Position numbers and translations under genes: made by a program | Assembly (NCBI GenBank): GCA_041497115.1 | Contig: JBGQFW010000004.1 | Coordinates: 1-64,000, forward strand | DNA length: 64,000 nt | Source: AR5 sp041497115 | Lineage (GTDB): Bacteria > Methylomirabilota > Methylomirabilia > Rokubacteriales > CSP1-6 | Direction of reading: 5' to 3' | In this document: positions 28,597 to 37,680 of the stretch, in pieces | How positions within the stretch are numbered: position 1 is the stretch's first letter | Layout: each line of letters begins with the position of its first letter | The notes under the pieces: model-generated | Database searches by the model: none | Told to the model about the DNA's origin: nothing | What the model saw: only the letters and a program-made list of their open reading frames with translations

Positions 28597-29576
28597 CCCA
28601 CCGCGACCTCGATGTCGCTCACGCCGCCGCGCGCGGGCGGCCGCGCCGCCGGGGGCGCCGCGGTGGGCTCCCACAGCGCCAGCGCCGTGAGCAGACGCCG
28701 CAGGTGCGCGCGGCCCCGCGCGGGCGGCACGCGCAGGCCGGGGCCGAGCAGCTCGACGGCGGCGTCGGCCCGGACGAGCCACGCCGCCAGCGAGGCGGCC
28801 TCCGACAGCGCCGCCTCCAGGCGGGCGGCATCGCGCGTGCCGTCGCCGATCAGCACGATGCGCGTGTCGAGCGCGGTCTCCGCCTCCAGCTCGCGCACGA
28901 CGAGGGCGCCGGTCTTCGCGCTGCTGCGCCAGTGGATCAGCCGCCGGTCGTCGCCGGCCCGGTAGTCGCGCAGGTTGTAGAGGTCGTGGCCGCGGCCGCG
29001 CCGCCGCATGGGCCGCGTGCCGCCGGCGGCGAGCCGACGCCGCCACGCCCCGTCGAGCGGCCGCACGGCCGGGAAGACGACGACCTTCTCCTGAAGGAGC
29101 AGGCGGCTGGCCTTCACGAACAGGCCGAACGGAAAGCGCGTCGTCACGCGCACGCCGGGCAGCCGCCGGCGGCCGCGCCGCGGCAGCGTGGCCTCCCAGG
29201 TGACGAGCCGCTCCTCGCCGGCGCGGAGCCGGTCGACGTAGAGGCGGCGCCCGGCCGCCTCCAGCGCGAGCGAGTACGACGCGCGCCAGCGCTTGCGGTT
29301 CGTCACGCGGGCGCCCAGCACGGCGGGGCGGCCGGCGTAGATCTCCTCGGGCACCACCGCGGCCAGGCGCAGCCGCCGCATGGACTGCTCGGAGAGGATG
29401 CCGGAGACGATGACGAGCCCGAGGAGGAGCGAGGCCATCAGGTAGAGCAGGTTGTTGCCGGTGTTCATCGCGGCGAAGCCGAGGGCGACGGCCGCGCCCA
29501 GGCACCACCAGCCGTCGCGCGTGGGCCGGATCGTGCGATGCGGCGTGAGCGCCCGGATGAGCGCGCGGAGGGTCAC
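28593..29576 (-). CDS. DUF58 domain protein (vWA-like)
   Basis: 327 aa from GTG 29576, which overlaps the MoxR stop (GTGA). Two N-terminal membrane helices (about 20-62), a beta domain, then the DUF58 signature RGRGHDLYNLRDYRAGDD..RLIHWRSSAKTG near 205-235. The C-terminal vWA-like part (DTRIVLIGDG) has a possible metal site. In MoxR systems it is the membrane-bound substrate or adaptor of the AAA chaperone. Confidence 0.93.
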   Translation of the reverse strand: MTLRALIRALTPHRTIRPTRDGWWCLGAAVALGFAAMNTGNNLLYLMASLLLGLVIVSGILSEQSMRRLRLAAVVPEEIYAGRPAVLGARVTNRKRWRASYSLALEAAGRRLYVDRLRAGEERLVTWEATLPRRGRRRLPGVRVTTRFPFGLFVKASRLLLQEKVVVFPAVRPLDGAWRRRLAAGGTRPMRRRGRGHDLYNLRDYRAGDDRRLIHWRSSAKTGALVVRELEAETALDTRIVLIGDGTRDAARLEAALSEAASLAAWLVRADAAVELLGPGLRVPPARGRAHLRRLLTALALWEPTAAPPAARPPARGGVSDIEVAVG

Positions 29577-30502
29577 CGCGGGACCGGAAGATCGGCGACG
29601 AGGGCGGTGACGACGGCTTCGGCGTCGGTCTCGGGGCCGGCGGCGCCGCGGGGCAGCACGCGGTGGGCCAGCGCCGGCACCGCCAGGGACTTCACGTCGT
29701 CGGGCACGACGAAGTCGCGGCCGTCGATCAGGGCGCGCGCCCGCGCCGCCCGCAGCAGCGCCAGCGCGCCGCGCGGGCTCACGCCCAGCCGCAGCTGCGG
29801 CGACGTGCGCGTGGCCGTCACCAGCGCCATCAGGTAGTCGAGCACCGAGTCCTCGGCGCGCACGCGCTCGACGTCCTCCTGCAGCCCGAGGACGTCGGCC
29901 GTCTCGACGACCGGGCCCAGCGTCTCCGCCGCGGCGGCCCGGCCGCCGCGCAGGATGGCCTTCTCGTCGTCGGCGCCGGGATAGCCGATGCGGATGCGCA
30001 GGAGGAAGCGGTCCAGCTGCGACTCGGGCAGCGCGTGGGTGCCCTCGTACTCGAGGGGGTTCTGGGTGGCCAGCACCATGAACGGCCGCGGCAGCGGATA
30101 CGTCGAGTGGTCCAGCGACACCTGCGCCTCGTTCATCGCCTCGAGCAGGCTCGACTGGGTCTTCGGCGTCGTCCGGTTGATCTCGTCGGCCAGCACGATG
30201 TTGGTGAAGAGCGGGCCGGGCTTGAACACGAACTCGCCGCGATCGGGCTGGTAGACGGTCACGCCGAGGATGTCGGACGGCAGCATGTCGGACGTGAACT
30301 GGATGCGCTGGAAGCCGCCGCCGATCGAGCGCGCCAGGGCCGCCGCCAGCGTCGTCTTGCCCACGCCCGGCACGTCCTCGATCAGCACGTGGCCGCGGGC
30401 GAGCAGCCCGATCACGGCGAGACGGATGACCTCCGGCTTGCCCACCAGCGCCCGGGCGACGTTGTCCTCGAGGCGGCGGACGAGCTCGAGCGGGCGGGTC
30501 AT
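29573..30502 (-). CDS. MoxR-family AAA+ ATPase
   Basis: 309 aa. Walker A PGVGKTT is at 45-51, Walker B IVLADEINR near 103, sensor motif ATQNPLEYEGT near 146-156, and the lid domain includes SPRGALALLRAARARA. MoxR ATPases remodel or activate protein complexes, often with vWA partners; here DUF58 follows immediately. The ATG overlaps the stop of the molybdenum hydroxylase gene (ATGA), so it is coupled to a large CoxL-type subunit, a pairing reminiscent of CoxD, the MoxR protein that matures CO dehydrogenase. Confidence 0.94.
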   Translation of the reverse strand: MTRPLELVRRLEDNVARALVGKPEVIRLAVIGLLARGHVLIEDVPGVGKTTLAAALARSIGGGFQRIQFTSDMLPSDILGVTVYQPDRGEFVFKPGPLFTNIVLADEINRTTPKTQSSLLEAMNEAQVSLDHSTYPLPRPFMVLATQNPLEYEGTHALPESQLDRFLLRIRIGYPGADDEKAILRGGRAAAAETLGPVVETADVLGLQEDVERVRAEDSVLDYLMALVTATRTSPQLRLGVSPRGALALLRAARARALIDGRDFVVPDDVKSLAVPALAHRVLPRGAAGPETDAEAVVTALVADLPVPR

Positions 30503-32820
30503 CGAGACGATGATACTGCACGTCGGGGGCGCAGCGACTCGGGGCGGATGGGCAGGGCGACGATGCGGATGCCGAGCGGGCGGACCGCGTCGGCGACGGC
30601 GTTGGCCAGCGCCGCGGGGGCGCCGATCGTGCCGCCCTCGCCCATCCCCTTCACGCCGCCCGGCATGATCGGCGACGGCGTTTCCACATGGCCGATCTCG
30701 AACGACGGCACCTCGTCGGCCCTCGGCAGCGCGTAGTCCATCAGCGTGCCGGTGAGGAGCTGGCCGTCGCCGTCGTAGACGATCGCCTCCCGCAGCGCCT
30801 CGCCGAGCCCCTGCGCGACGGCGCCGTGGATCTGCCCCTCGACGATCGTGGGATTCACGAGGGGGCCGCAGTCCTCCACCACGACGTAGCGGAGGACCTG
30901 CACGTGCCCGCTGTCGGCGTCCACCTCGACGACGGCGAGGTGCACCGCGCCCGAGAAGGTCGGGCCGGGCGGGTCGAAGTACACGGTGGCGCTCAGCCCG
31001 GGGCCAACGTCGCCCAGCCCGCCGCGCGGCGGCGAGTAGGCCAGCCGGGCGAGCTCGGCGATCGCCACCGTGCGGCCGGGAAAGCCGCGCACGTGCGCAT
31101 GGCCGCGCTCGAGCACGACGTCCTCGGGCGCCGCCTCGAGCCGGCGCGCGGCGAGTGCCGCCAGCCGCGCGCGCACAAGATCGGCGGCGACCGCCACGCT
31201 CCCGCCGATCGCCACCGCGCCGCGGCTGCCGAAGGTGCCGCTGCCGATCGGCGTCGCCGCTGTGTCCGCCGGCGCCACCCGCACGCGGCCGGGGTCCACG
31301 CCGAGCCGATCGGCCACGACCTGCGCGATCGTGGTGGCGTGCCCCTGCCCCTGCGAGGGGAAGCTCGTGGCGCAGCGCACGCCCCCGTCGGGCTCCAGCG
31401 TGACCGTCGCCCCCTCCACGCCCGGCACGTCCTCCATCCCGCGGCGGCGGAACACGTCGGAGCCCATGCCGGTGTACTCCGTGTAGCAGGCCAGCCCGAC
31501 GCCGACGAGGCGCCCGGCCGCGCGCGCCCGCGCCTGCTCGCGTCGAAGCGCGTCGTAGCCGGCCAGCGCCTGCGCCTGCGCGAGCGCGCGGGGGAAATCG
31601 CCGCTGTCGTAGGTCATGCCGCTCGCCGACGTGAACGGGTACGCCTCGCGCGGGATCAGGTTGCGCCGGCGGATCTCGACCGGATCGAGTCCGGTCCGCT
31701 CGGCGAGCAGATCCAGCATGCGCTCCATCGCGAAGGCGCCCATCGTCATGCCGACGCCGCGATACGCGCCGAGCGGCGGCTTGTTGGTCGCCACCGCCGT
31801 CGCCTCCCACGCGTAGACCGGTGTGCGGTACGGCCCCGGCAGGATGGCGGCGGTGCCGAGCGGCTCCAGGGCGCCGGTGAGCGGATAGATGTGGTACGCG
31901 CCGGCGTCGGACACGACCCGCGCGCGCAGGCCGCGCACGACACCGTCGTCGCCGGCGGCGACCTCGACGTCCAGCCGCTGCTCCCGCGCGTGCGACGCCG
32001 CGGTGAGCTGCTCGCGCCGCTCCTCCACCCACTTCACCGGACGCCCGAGCCGCCGCGCGAGCGCGGCCACCGCGACGTCCTCGGGGAAGACGTGCGTCTT
32101 GAGGCCGAACGCGCCGCCGACATCGGGCACGAGCACGCGCACGCGGCCGGCGTCGAGGTCGAGGGCGGTGGCCAGCGCGGTGCGGAGGATGGACGGCGTC
32201 TGCGACGATGCCCATACCGTCAGCGTGTCGCCGTCCCAGTCGGCGACGACGCCGCGCGGCTCCATCGGCACCGCCGCGCACCGCTCGTGGCGGAACGTCT
32301 CGCGCAGCACGACCGGCGCCTCCGCGAACGCGCGCTCGACGTCGCCGTGGCGCTGGGCGCGCGCGAACAGCACCCGCCCGGCCGCCAGCGCGTCGTCCAG
32401 CGTCGCCACCGCCGGCAGCGGCTCCCAGTGCACGCGAACGAGCTCGCGCGCATCGGCCGCCGCGTAGGCGTCCTCGGCGACGGCGGCCGCCACCGCCTGG
32501 CCGGCGAAGACGGCCTCGTCGAGGGCCAGCGGCGGGCAGGCGGTCGGCGTGAAGCCGGGGCCGGTCAGTCGCGGCGCCAGCGGCCGCGCGCTTTCGCGCA
32601 GCTCGGCACCGGTGACCACCGCGACCACGCCGGGCAGCGCCCGCGCCGCGCCACCGTCGATCGCGCGGATGCGCGCACGGGCGTGGGGGCTGCGCACGAA
32701 CGCGACAGAGAGCAGGCGCGGCAGCGCGACGTCGTCGAGATATCGGCCGCGGCCGCGCAGCAGCCGCGGGTCCTCCAGCCGCCGGAGGCGCTCGCCGGTG
32801 TAGCGGATCGAGGGGCTCAG
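30499..32820 (-). CDS. Xanthine-dehydrogenase-family molybdenum-binding subunit (1)
   Basis: 773 aa if started at CTG 32820. The protein begins directly with the conserved RYTGERLRRLEDPRLLRGRGRYLDD region, and no ATG, GTG or TTG exists in frame between there and the upstream gene. The CTG overlaps the LLM stop as CTGA, in the style of the ATGA/GTGA overlaps around it. It has Moco-binding segments GGAFGLKT, GAYRGVGMTMG and SQGQGHAT, and the active-site Glu in KGMGEGGT. It hydroxylates an aldehyde, N-heterocycle or CO-like substrate, and would need FAD and 2Fe-2S subunits that are not adjacent. MoxR follows with ATGA overlap. Confidence 0.88.
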   Translation of the reverse strand: MSPSIRYTGERLRRLEDPRLLRGRGRYLDDVALPRLLSVAFVRSPHARARIRAIDGGAARALPGVVAVVTGAELRESARPLAPRLTGPGFTPTACPPLALDEAVFAGQAVAAAVAEDAYAAADARELVRVHWEPLPAVATLDDALAAGRVLFARAQRHGDVERAFAEAPVVLRETFRHERCAAVPMEPRGVVADWDGDTLTVWASSQTPSILRTALATALDLDAGRVRVLVPDVGGAFGLKTHVFPEDVAVAALARRLGRPVKWVEERREQLTAASHAREQRLDVEVAAGDDGVVRGLRARVVSDAGAYHIYPLTGALEPLGTAAILPGPYRTPVYAWEATAVATNKPPLGAYRGVGMTMGAFAMERMLDLLAERTGLDPVEIRRRNLIPREAYPFTSASGMTYDSGDFPRALAQAQALAGYDALRREQARARAAGRLVGVGLACYTEYTGMGSDVFRRRGMEDVPGVEGATVTLEPDGGVRCATSFPSQGQGHATTIAQVVADRLGVDPGRVRVAPADTAATPIGSGTFGSRGAVAIGGSVAVAADLVRARLAALAARRLEAAPEDVVLERGHAHVRGFPGRTVAIAELARLAYSPPRGGLGDVGPGLSATVYFDPPGPTFSGAVHLAVVEVDADSGHVQVLRYVVVEDCGPLVNPTIVEGQIHGAVAQGLGEALREAIVYDGDGQLLTGTLMDYALPRADEVPSFEIGHVETPSPIMPGGVKGMGEGGTIGAPAALANAVADAVRPLGIRIVALPIRPESLRPRRAVSSSR

Positions 32821-33809
32821 CGCCCGCCCGTCACGCGCGGGAGGACGTCGCCGGCGATGAGCTCGAGCTGCTCGAGGCTCCAGTCGAGCGGGTTGAGAAC
32901 GATCTGGTCCACGCCGCCATCCAGCGCGGCGATGCGGGCGCTGATACGCTCGGCCACCTCCTCGGCGGTGCCGAGCAGGTAGTAGGTCTTCCAGTAGTCG
33001 AGGTCCATCCCGGAGTAGACCTGGAAGTAGGGCGCCGCCGACTCCGGCCGCTCGCCCGGCTTGAGCACCCACACGAAGTTCGAGTACACGCGGCCGATAC
33101 GCGCGGGGTCGCGGCCGTGCTCGCGGGCGAATCCCTGCACGCGCGCCCAGTCGCCCTTGACCATCTCCGGCGTCGCCGAGGAGTGCGGCACCCAGGTGTC
33201 GGCATACCGGGCGATGCGGCGCAGGACGGGCGCGATGTCGGGCACCGTCTGGCCGTAGACCTTCTCGGAGGGCTGCGTCCCGCCCCCGATCCAGATGGGC
33301 GGGTGCGGCTGCTGCAGCGGCTTGGGATCGATGGTGAGATTCTGAAAGCGATAGTACGTGCCCCGGAAGGTCACGTTGTCGCCGGCCCACAGCGACGTCA
33401 GGGCTTCGATCGCCTCGCTGGTGCGCGGGCCGCGCTCGCGGTAGGGCACGCCCATGAGGGCAAACTCCTCCTCGTGCCAGCCGACGCCGACACCGAGGAT
33501 CGTGCGGCCGCCCGAGAGGACGTCGAGCGTCGCCCACTCCTTGGCGAAGTACACGGGGTTGCGCAGCGGCAGCACCAGCACCATCGTGCCGAGGCGGATG
33601 GTGCGTGTCACGCCGGCGAGCGCCGCCAGCGTCGTCATCGCCTCCAGCCACGTGCAGGCGTAGGCCGGCGGCGTGAGCAGCAGGTGATCGATGGTCACCG
33701 CGCTCTCGAAGCCGAGGTCCTCGGCGCGCCTCAGGTAGGCGCCCATCGCGTCGAGCCTCGCCGTCTTCGGCCCCAGCGCGAAGCTGGGGATCCGCAGGCC
33801 GTAGCGCAT
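32817..33809 (-). CDS. LLM-class F420-dependent oxidoreductase (1)
   Basis: 330 aa luciferase-like TIM barrel. It shows the family opener MRYGLRIPSF, ATLDVLSGGRTILGVGVGWHEEEF near 95-118, and PPIWIGGGTQPS near 175. Such enzymes use reduced F420 or FMN to oxidise or reduce organic substrates. The ATG lies 2 nt after the nicotinamidase stop. The nearest window relatives are at 43285 and 49950, so the genome holds a family of these genes. No substrate evidence. Confidence 0.92.
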   Translation of the reverse strand: MRYGLRIPSFALGPKTARLDAMGAYLRRAEDLGFESAVTIDHLLLTPPAYACTWLEAMTTLAALAGVTRTIRLGTMVLVLPLRNPVYFAKEWATLDVLSGGRTILGVGVGWHEEEFALMGVPYRERGPRTSEAIEALTSLWAGDNVTFRGTYYRFQNLTIDPKPLQQPHPPIWIGGGTQPSEKVYGQTVPDIAPVLRRIARYADTWVPHSSATPEMVKGDWARVQGFAREHGRDPARIGRVYSNFVWVLKPGERPESAAPYFQVYSGMDLDYWKTYYLLGTAEEVAERISARIAALDGGVDQIVLNPLDWSLEQLELIAGDVLPRVTGGR

Positions 33810-33811
33810 CG

Positions 33812-34543
33812 TCAGCCTGCCGGAAACTCGATGGCGGAAGACTGCAGCCGCTGCACGCCGGCGCCCGTCATGTCCTGCCACGCCTTGGCCAGCGAGCCGC
33901 CCGCGTCGATGCCGCGAGTGGCGTCCTCGATCACCGCCGCGTCGAACCCCGCCTTGCGGGCGTCGAGCGCCGACCACGCCACGCAGAAGTCGGTGGCGAG
34001 ACCGACGAGGAACACCCGCTTCAGACCCCGCTCGCGCAGGTAGCCGGTGAGGCCGGTCGGGGTCTTGCCGTCGGCCTCGTTGAACGCCGAGTAGGAGTCC
34101 ACCTGGCGGCGGTAGCCCTTGCGGATCACCAGCTCGGCGTGCGGGATGCTGAGGGCCGGATGCAGGTTCGCGTCGGGCGTGCCCTGCACGCAGTGATCGG
34201 GCCACAGGACCTGCGTCCCGTACGGCAGCGACACCGTCTCGAACGGCTTCCGGCCTGGGTGGCTGGAGGCGAACGAGATGTGGCCCGGCGTGTGCCAGTC
34301 CTGCGTGAGCACGACGTGGTCGAACGCCCGGGCGAGCCGGTTGATGAGCGGCACGATCTGGTCACCGCCGGTGACGGGCAGCGTGCCGCCGGGCACGAAG
34401 CAGTTCTGGACGTCCACCACCAGCAGCACGTCCTGCGGCCCGGGCTTGATCTTGCCCTGCGCCGGCGCCGGCGACGACCACGCGGCCACGACGGCGGCGG
34501 CGGCCGCCCCGGCGAGAAACTCGCGACGATCACACGACGTCAT
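33812..34543 (-). CDS. Tat-exported nicotinamidase/isochorismatase-like hydrolase
   Basis: 243 aa. A twin-arginine signal (DRREFLAGAA at 5-14, then AAAVVAAW and a PAPAQ cleavage region) precedes a PncA-like domain. The triad D44 (VVDVQN), K142 (IRKGYRR) and C187 (TDFCVAW) is present, as are metal ligands D82, H84 and H88 in QDWHTPGH. The close match to PncA suggests nicotinamide hydrolysis to nicotinate, but outside the cytoplasm, unlike usual PncA. ATG 34543 is preferred over 34549 because GGGGAGG is 6 nt upstream. Confidence 0.88.
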   Translation of the reverse strand: MTSCDRREFLAGAAAAAVVAAWSSPAPAQGKIKPGPQDVLLVVDVQNCFVPGGTLPVTGGDQIVPLINRLARAFDHVVLTQDWHTPGHISFASSHPGRKPFETVSLPYGTQVLWPDHCVQGTPDANLHPALSIPHAELVIRKGYRRQVDSYSAFNEADGKTPTGLTGYLRERGLKRVFLVGLATDFCVAWSALDARKAGFDAAVIEDATRGIDAGGSLAKAWQDMTGAGVQRLQSSAIEFPAG

Positions 34544-34560
34544 GGTCATCCTCCCCGGGC

Positions 34561-35133
34561 TCAGCGCAGCCCGTCCTCTTTCTTCGCCTCGTCCTTGGTG
34601 AGCCCGCCGATGCGCGGGTGCGGGCGGCCGCCGTCGGTCACGACGACGATCAGCACGATCTCGTCGGCGCGCGGCGCGTCGGCCACGCGCACCTCCATCG
34701 CGTCGTAGTGCGTGCGCACGAAGGCGGCGTCCTTGAAGTGCAGCGGCACGTCGATGGCGGTGCCGGGCCCGCCGAGCTTCTTGGCCGACGGGATGATCGC
34801 CTTGCCGCCGCCCACCGCGGCGCGCAGCGGGGCGCCGAGCTTGGGGTGCAGCAGCGCGGCGGCGTGCTCGTACTCGCCCCGCTCGCCCACGATCGCCGCC
34901 TTGCCGTAGGACTCCGCCGGCGCCCCGAGCGCCTCGGTGGCCTTCTTGGCCAGCAGCGCTCCCAGCTCCTCGCCGGCGTCCACCAGCAGCGCGAGGTCGT
35001 CCACGAAGCGGCCGGCGAACGGGTTCTCGACCACCGCCACCGCCGCCGCCTTGCGCAGGGGCCGCTTGGTCTCGCGGCCACCGTCGCTCAGGATCTCCTC
35101 CACCACCGTCACCAGCTTGCGGATCTTCGTCAT
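34561..35133 (-). CDS. DUF1185 'amino acid synthesis' family protein
   Basis: 190 aa. It matches the AA_synth/DUF1185 family from start (IRKLVTVVEEILSDGGRE) to end (DEIVLIVVVTDGGRPHPRIGG), with the family segments AAVAVVENPFAGRFVDDL and GKAAIVGERGEYEHAAALLHPKLG. The family name is historical; biochemical function is not established. It often sits in catabolic clusters with amidohydrolases. The ATG overlaps the DUF1015 stop (ATGA). Confidence 0.88.
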   Translation of the reverse strand: MTKIRKLVTVVEEILSDGGRETKRPLRKAAAVAVVENPFAGRFVDDLALLVDAGEELGALLAKKATEALGAPAESYGKAAIVGERGEYEHAAALLHPKLGAPLRAAVGGGKAIIPSAKKLGGPGTAIDVPLHFKDAAFVRTHYDAMEVRVADAPRADEIVLIVVVTDGGRPHPRIGGLTKDEAKKEDGLR

Positions 35134-36380
35134 GGCCCCTCCCCCAACCGATGGAACACCAGGCCGTCGAGCAGCTTGGGATAGAAGTGGGTGGACTTCT
35201 GCGGCAGCACCTCACCGCCCCGCACGACCGCCTGCAGCTCGTCGGCGGTCGTCGGCGCGATGAGAAACGCCGCCTGGCACCGGGCCTCACGCGCCCAGCG
35301 CACCGCCTCCGCCTGGTCGGCGGTGTACTCCACGTGCGTCCGGGCGTCGAGGCTCGCGTCGTCGATGCCGAGCAGCGGGCGCAGCAGCCCCTCGTGGAGC
35401 ACCGAGACCGCCAGCCGCCGCCACGCCGGCGACGTGCCGGCCGGCCACGCGATGCGCTCGCCGGCCTCGGGCCGGAGGGTGAGCACCGCCGCCTCGCCCC
35501 CCGCCACCACGCCCAGCCGCGCCGGCGCCGGCTGGAACGCGAGCGGATCGTCGAGCGGACTCGCGTCGAACCAGCGGCGCGCCTCGGCGAGAACCCGGTC
35601 GAGCGAGAACCCCGGCACGTCGTGCACGAGCCGGTGGTTCGGCAGGATCGTCAGCCCGGGAGCCTCCAGGGTGAAGAACGCCATCAGCTTGTCGTCGGCG
35701 CCGGGGTGGCCCCGCGCGTACTCCACCGCCGTCTCGTAGCGGTGATGGCCGTCGGCAATGATCACCTGGGCGGGCGCCATCAGGGCCTGCACGCGCGCGA
35801 TCGCCCCGGCATCGGTGATCCGCCACAGGCGATGCGTCTCGCCGCGCAGGTCGCGCGCCTCCGCCACCGGCTCGCCGGCGGGCGCGGTGGCGGCCCGCAG
35901 CCGTCCCGCGGGATCGGCGGTCAGCATGAAGAGCAGGCCGACGTCGGCGCCGGTCATCTCGAGATGCCGCAGCCGCTCCTGCTTGGGGCCGGCGTGCGTG
36001 CGCTCGTGGGGCAGCACGATCCCGCGCGCGTAGTCGCTCACCTCGCCGAGCGCGACGAAGCCCGTGCGCGTGACCTCGCGGCCGCCCGCCCGGTAGGTCT
36101 GGGTGTAGGGATAGATCGCCGGCGAGGCCTCGCGCGCCCACACGCCGTCGGCCAGCCACCGCGCCAGCGTCTCCTGCGCGCGCCGGTACTTGTCCGGCGT
36201 CTCGCCGGCGCGCGCCTCGTCGCGCGGCCAGGTGACGCGCACGATGTTGTCGGGGCTCAGCGCGTACAGCCGCTCCTGCGTCTCGGGGCTGATCTGGTCG
36301 TAGGGCGGTGCGACGACCTTGCTGACATCGCGCTCGCGCCCGATGGCGTGGCGATAGCCGCGAAAGGGCTTGACTAGCAT
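35130..36380 (-). CDS. DUF1015 family protein
   Basis: 416 aa. It opens with LVKPFRGYRHAIG and VVAPPYDQIS and has IIADGHHRYETAVEYARGH near 205, all typical of DUF1015 (sometimes linked to serine kinase-like SbnI proteins). The DGHHR motif may be catalytic. The start at 36380 gives the normal N-terminus; a start at 36413 would add 11 residues encoded by a 33-nt duplicated stretch. Function in this cluster unknown. Confidence 0.9.
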   Translation of the reverse strand: MLVKPFRGYRHAIGRERDVSKVVAPPYDQISPETQERLYALSPDNIVRVTWPRDEARAGETPDKYRRAQETLARWLADGVWAREASPAIYPYTQTYRAGGREVTRTGFVALGEVSDYARGIVLPHERTHAGPKQERLRHLEMTGADVGLLFMLTADPAGRLRAATAPAGEPVAEARDLRGETHRLWRITDAGAIARVQALMAPAQVIIADGHHRYETAVEYARGHPGADDKLMAFFTLEAPGLTILPNHRLVHDVPGFSLDRVLAEARRWFDASPLDDPLAFQPAPARLGVVAGGEAAVLTLRPEAGERIAWPAGTSPAWRRLAVSVLHEGLLRPLLGIDDASLDARTHVEYTADQAEAVRWAREARCQAAFLIAPTTADELQAVVRGGEVLPQKSTHFYPKLLDGLVFHRLGEGP

Positions 36381-36390
36381 GGCCGTTGTC

Positions 36391-36438
36391 GCGGGGTTGC
36401 GCGAGGACGCCATGTCTGTTGGAGCGGGGTTGCGCGAG
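36391..36438. repeat. Short direct repeat, 33-nt period
   Basis: The 15-mer GCGGGGTTGCGCGAG occurs at 36391-36405 and again at 36424-36438, exactly 33 nt apart, in the 109-bp gap between the enamidase-like gene and DUF1015. The flanks are similar too (GTTGTC versus GTTGGA before it). Confidence 0.6.
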
Positions 36439-36489
36439 CTCGCATAGAAGCGCAGGTGGCCTGTCTCAGGAGGGAGTGGCTCCGCACGC

Positions 36490-37665
36490 CTAGTGGCCCG
36501 CGGCGTTAGGCCCCGCGCCCTTGACGACTTCGGCGGCTCTCAGGGCGGGCGGGGTGTTGCGGCTGCGGGCGATCGTGATCGTGCCGTCGACGAGGACCAT
36601 GGAGACGCCGGGCAGGTCGCCGGCGGCCAGCGCGCCCATCGCGTCGCGGGCGATCGAGCCGATCGGCGCGTCGCACACGACCAGATCGGCCTCGCGCCCC
36701 TCGGCGACGACGCCGCGGTTGAGCCGATACACGCGTGCCGTGTTGCCGGTGGCGCACGCCACCGCCTCGGCGGGCGGCAGCCCGCCGAGCGCCGCCAGCA
36801 GCGTCAGCGTGCGCAGCACCCCGAGGGGAATGACGCCGGTGCCGGAGGGGGCGTCGTTGCCGACGATGACGCGGCCGATGGCCCGCGCGTCCATCGCCGT
36901 CCGCAGCGTGTGCAGCGCGGTCTTCACGTTGCCGCACTGCACGATCTCGAGCGCCATGTCGGTGGCCACCAGCCGCTCGATCTCCGCCGGCGACATGGAC
37001 GTGGTGCCGCCGTTGATGTGGCCGACCACGTGGGGCTGCGCCTCCAGCACGACGTCGGCGTCGATCGGGCTCGAGCCGGCGATGGACGGCCCGCCGGTGT
37101 GGATCGTGACCGTCATCCCGTGCTGCTTGGCCCAGCGCACCATCGGCGCCGCGTCCTTGCCCGTCTTCACCGAGCCCAGGCCGATCTCGCCGACGAGCTT
37201 GACGCCCGCCGCCGCCATCTCGGCGAAGTCCGCCTCGGTCAGCCCCAGCTCGAGGATCGGCGCGCCCGCCTCCACCTTGACGCCGCCCGGGCGGAAGGCC
37301 GCGTAGGCCTTGGCGGCGACGATGGCGAGGGCCTTGAGGCCGACCACGTCCCGGGGCCGCCCCGGCAGGTGCACCTCGCCCGCCGAGATCGCGGTGGTGA
37401 CGCCGCCGTGCATCGCCGACTCGAGGAAGTCCATCGCGCGCTGGCGCGGCGTGAAGTCACCGAAGACCGGATGGACGTGCGAGTCGATGAGGCCGGGCAT
37501 CACGGTGGTGCCGCGGGCGTCGATCACGGTGTCGGCGTCCTCGTCGAGGCCGCGGCCGACGGCGGCGATGAGGCCGTCGCGCACCAGGATCGAGTCGGCA
37601 TCGAGCACGGGGCGGCGGAGGTCGCCGCTGACGAGGAGACCGATGTTGCGGAGGAGGGTCTTCAT
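36490..37665 (-). CDS. Enamidase-like amidohydrolase
   Basis: 391 aa. It resembles the enamidase (Ena) of Eubacterium barkeri nicotinate fermentation along its length, as recalled from that protein: KNIG-like start, VSGD, TPRQRAMDF, HGGVTT.ISAGE, PGRPRD, VGEIGLGS-K, HINGGTTS, MEIVQCGN-like segment, NDAPSGTGVIPLG, and the late SRNTPPALRAAE. Metal ligands are in DSHVHP. Ena opens tetrahydro-6-oxonicotinate to 2-formylglutarate. Behind it lie a nicotinamidase and a molybdenum hydroxylase, which fits nicotinate breakdown. It follows a GntR regulator by 15 nt. Family certain; exact reaction inferred. Confidence 0.82.
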   Translation of the reverse strand: MKTLLRNIGLLVSGDLRRPVLDADSILVRDGLIAAVGRGLDEDADTVIDARGTTVMPGLIDSHVHPVFGDFTPRQRAMDFLESAMHGGVTTAISAGEVHLPGRPRDVVGLKALAIVAAKAYAAFRPGGVKVEAGAPILELGLTEADFAEMAAAGVKLVGEIGLGSVKTGKDAAPMVRWAKQHGMTVTIHTGGPSIAGSSPIDADVVLEAQPHVVGHINGGTTSMSPAEIERLVATDMALEIVQCGNVKTALHTLRTAMDARAIGRVIVGNDAPSGTGVIPLGVLRTLTLLAALGGLPPAEAVACATGNTARVYRLNRGVVAEGREADLVVCDAPIGSIARDAMGALAAGDLPGVSMVLVDGTITIARSRNTPPALRAAEVVKGAGPNAAGH

Positions 37666-37680
37666 GGCCGCCCCCCGAAT

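Noticed and set aside
30510..30515. TATCAT 7 nt before the MoxR start as a leaderless promoter
   Set aside because: It lies inside the last codons of the upstream molybdenum hydroxylase gene, and MoxR is already coupled by ATGA overlap; it may be chance.
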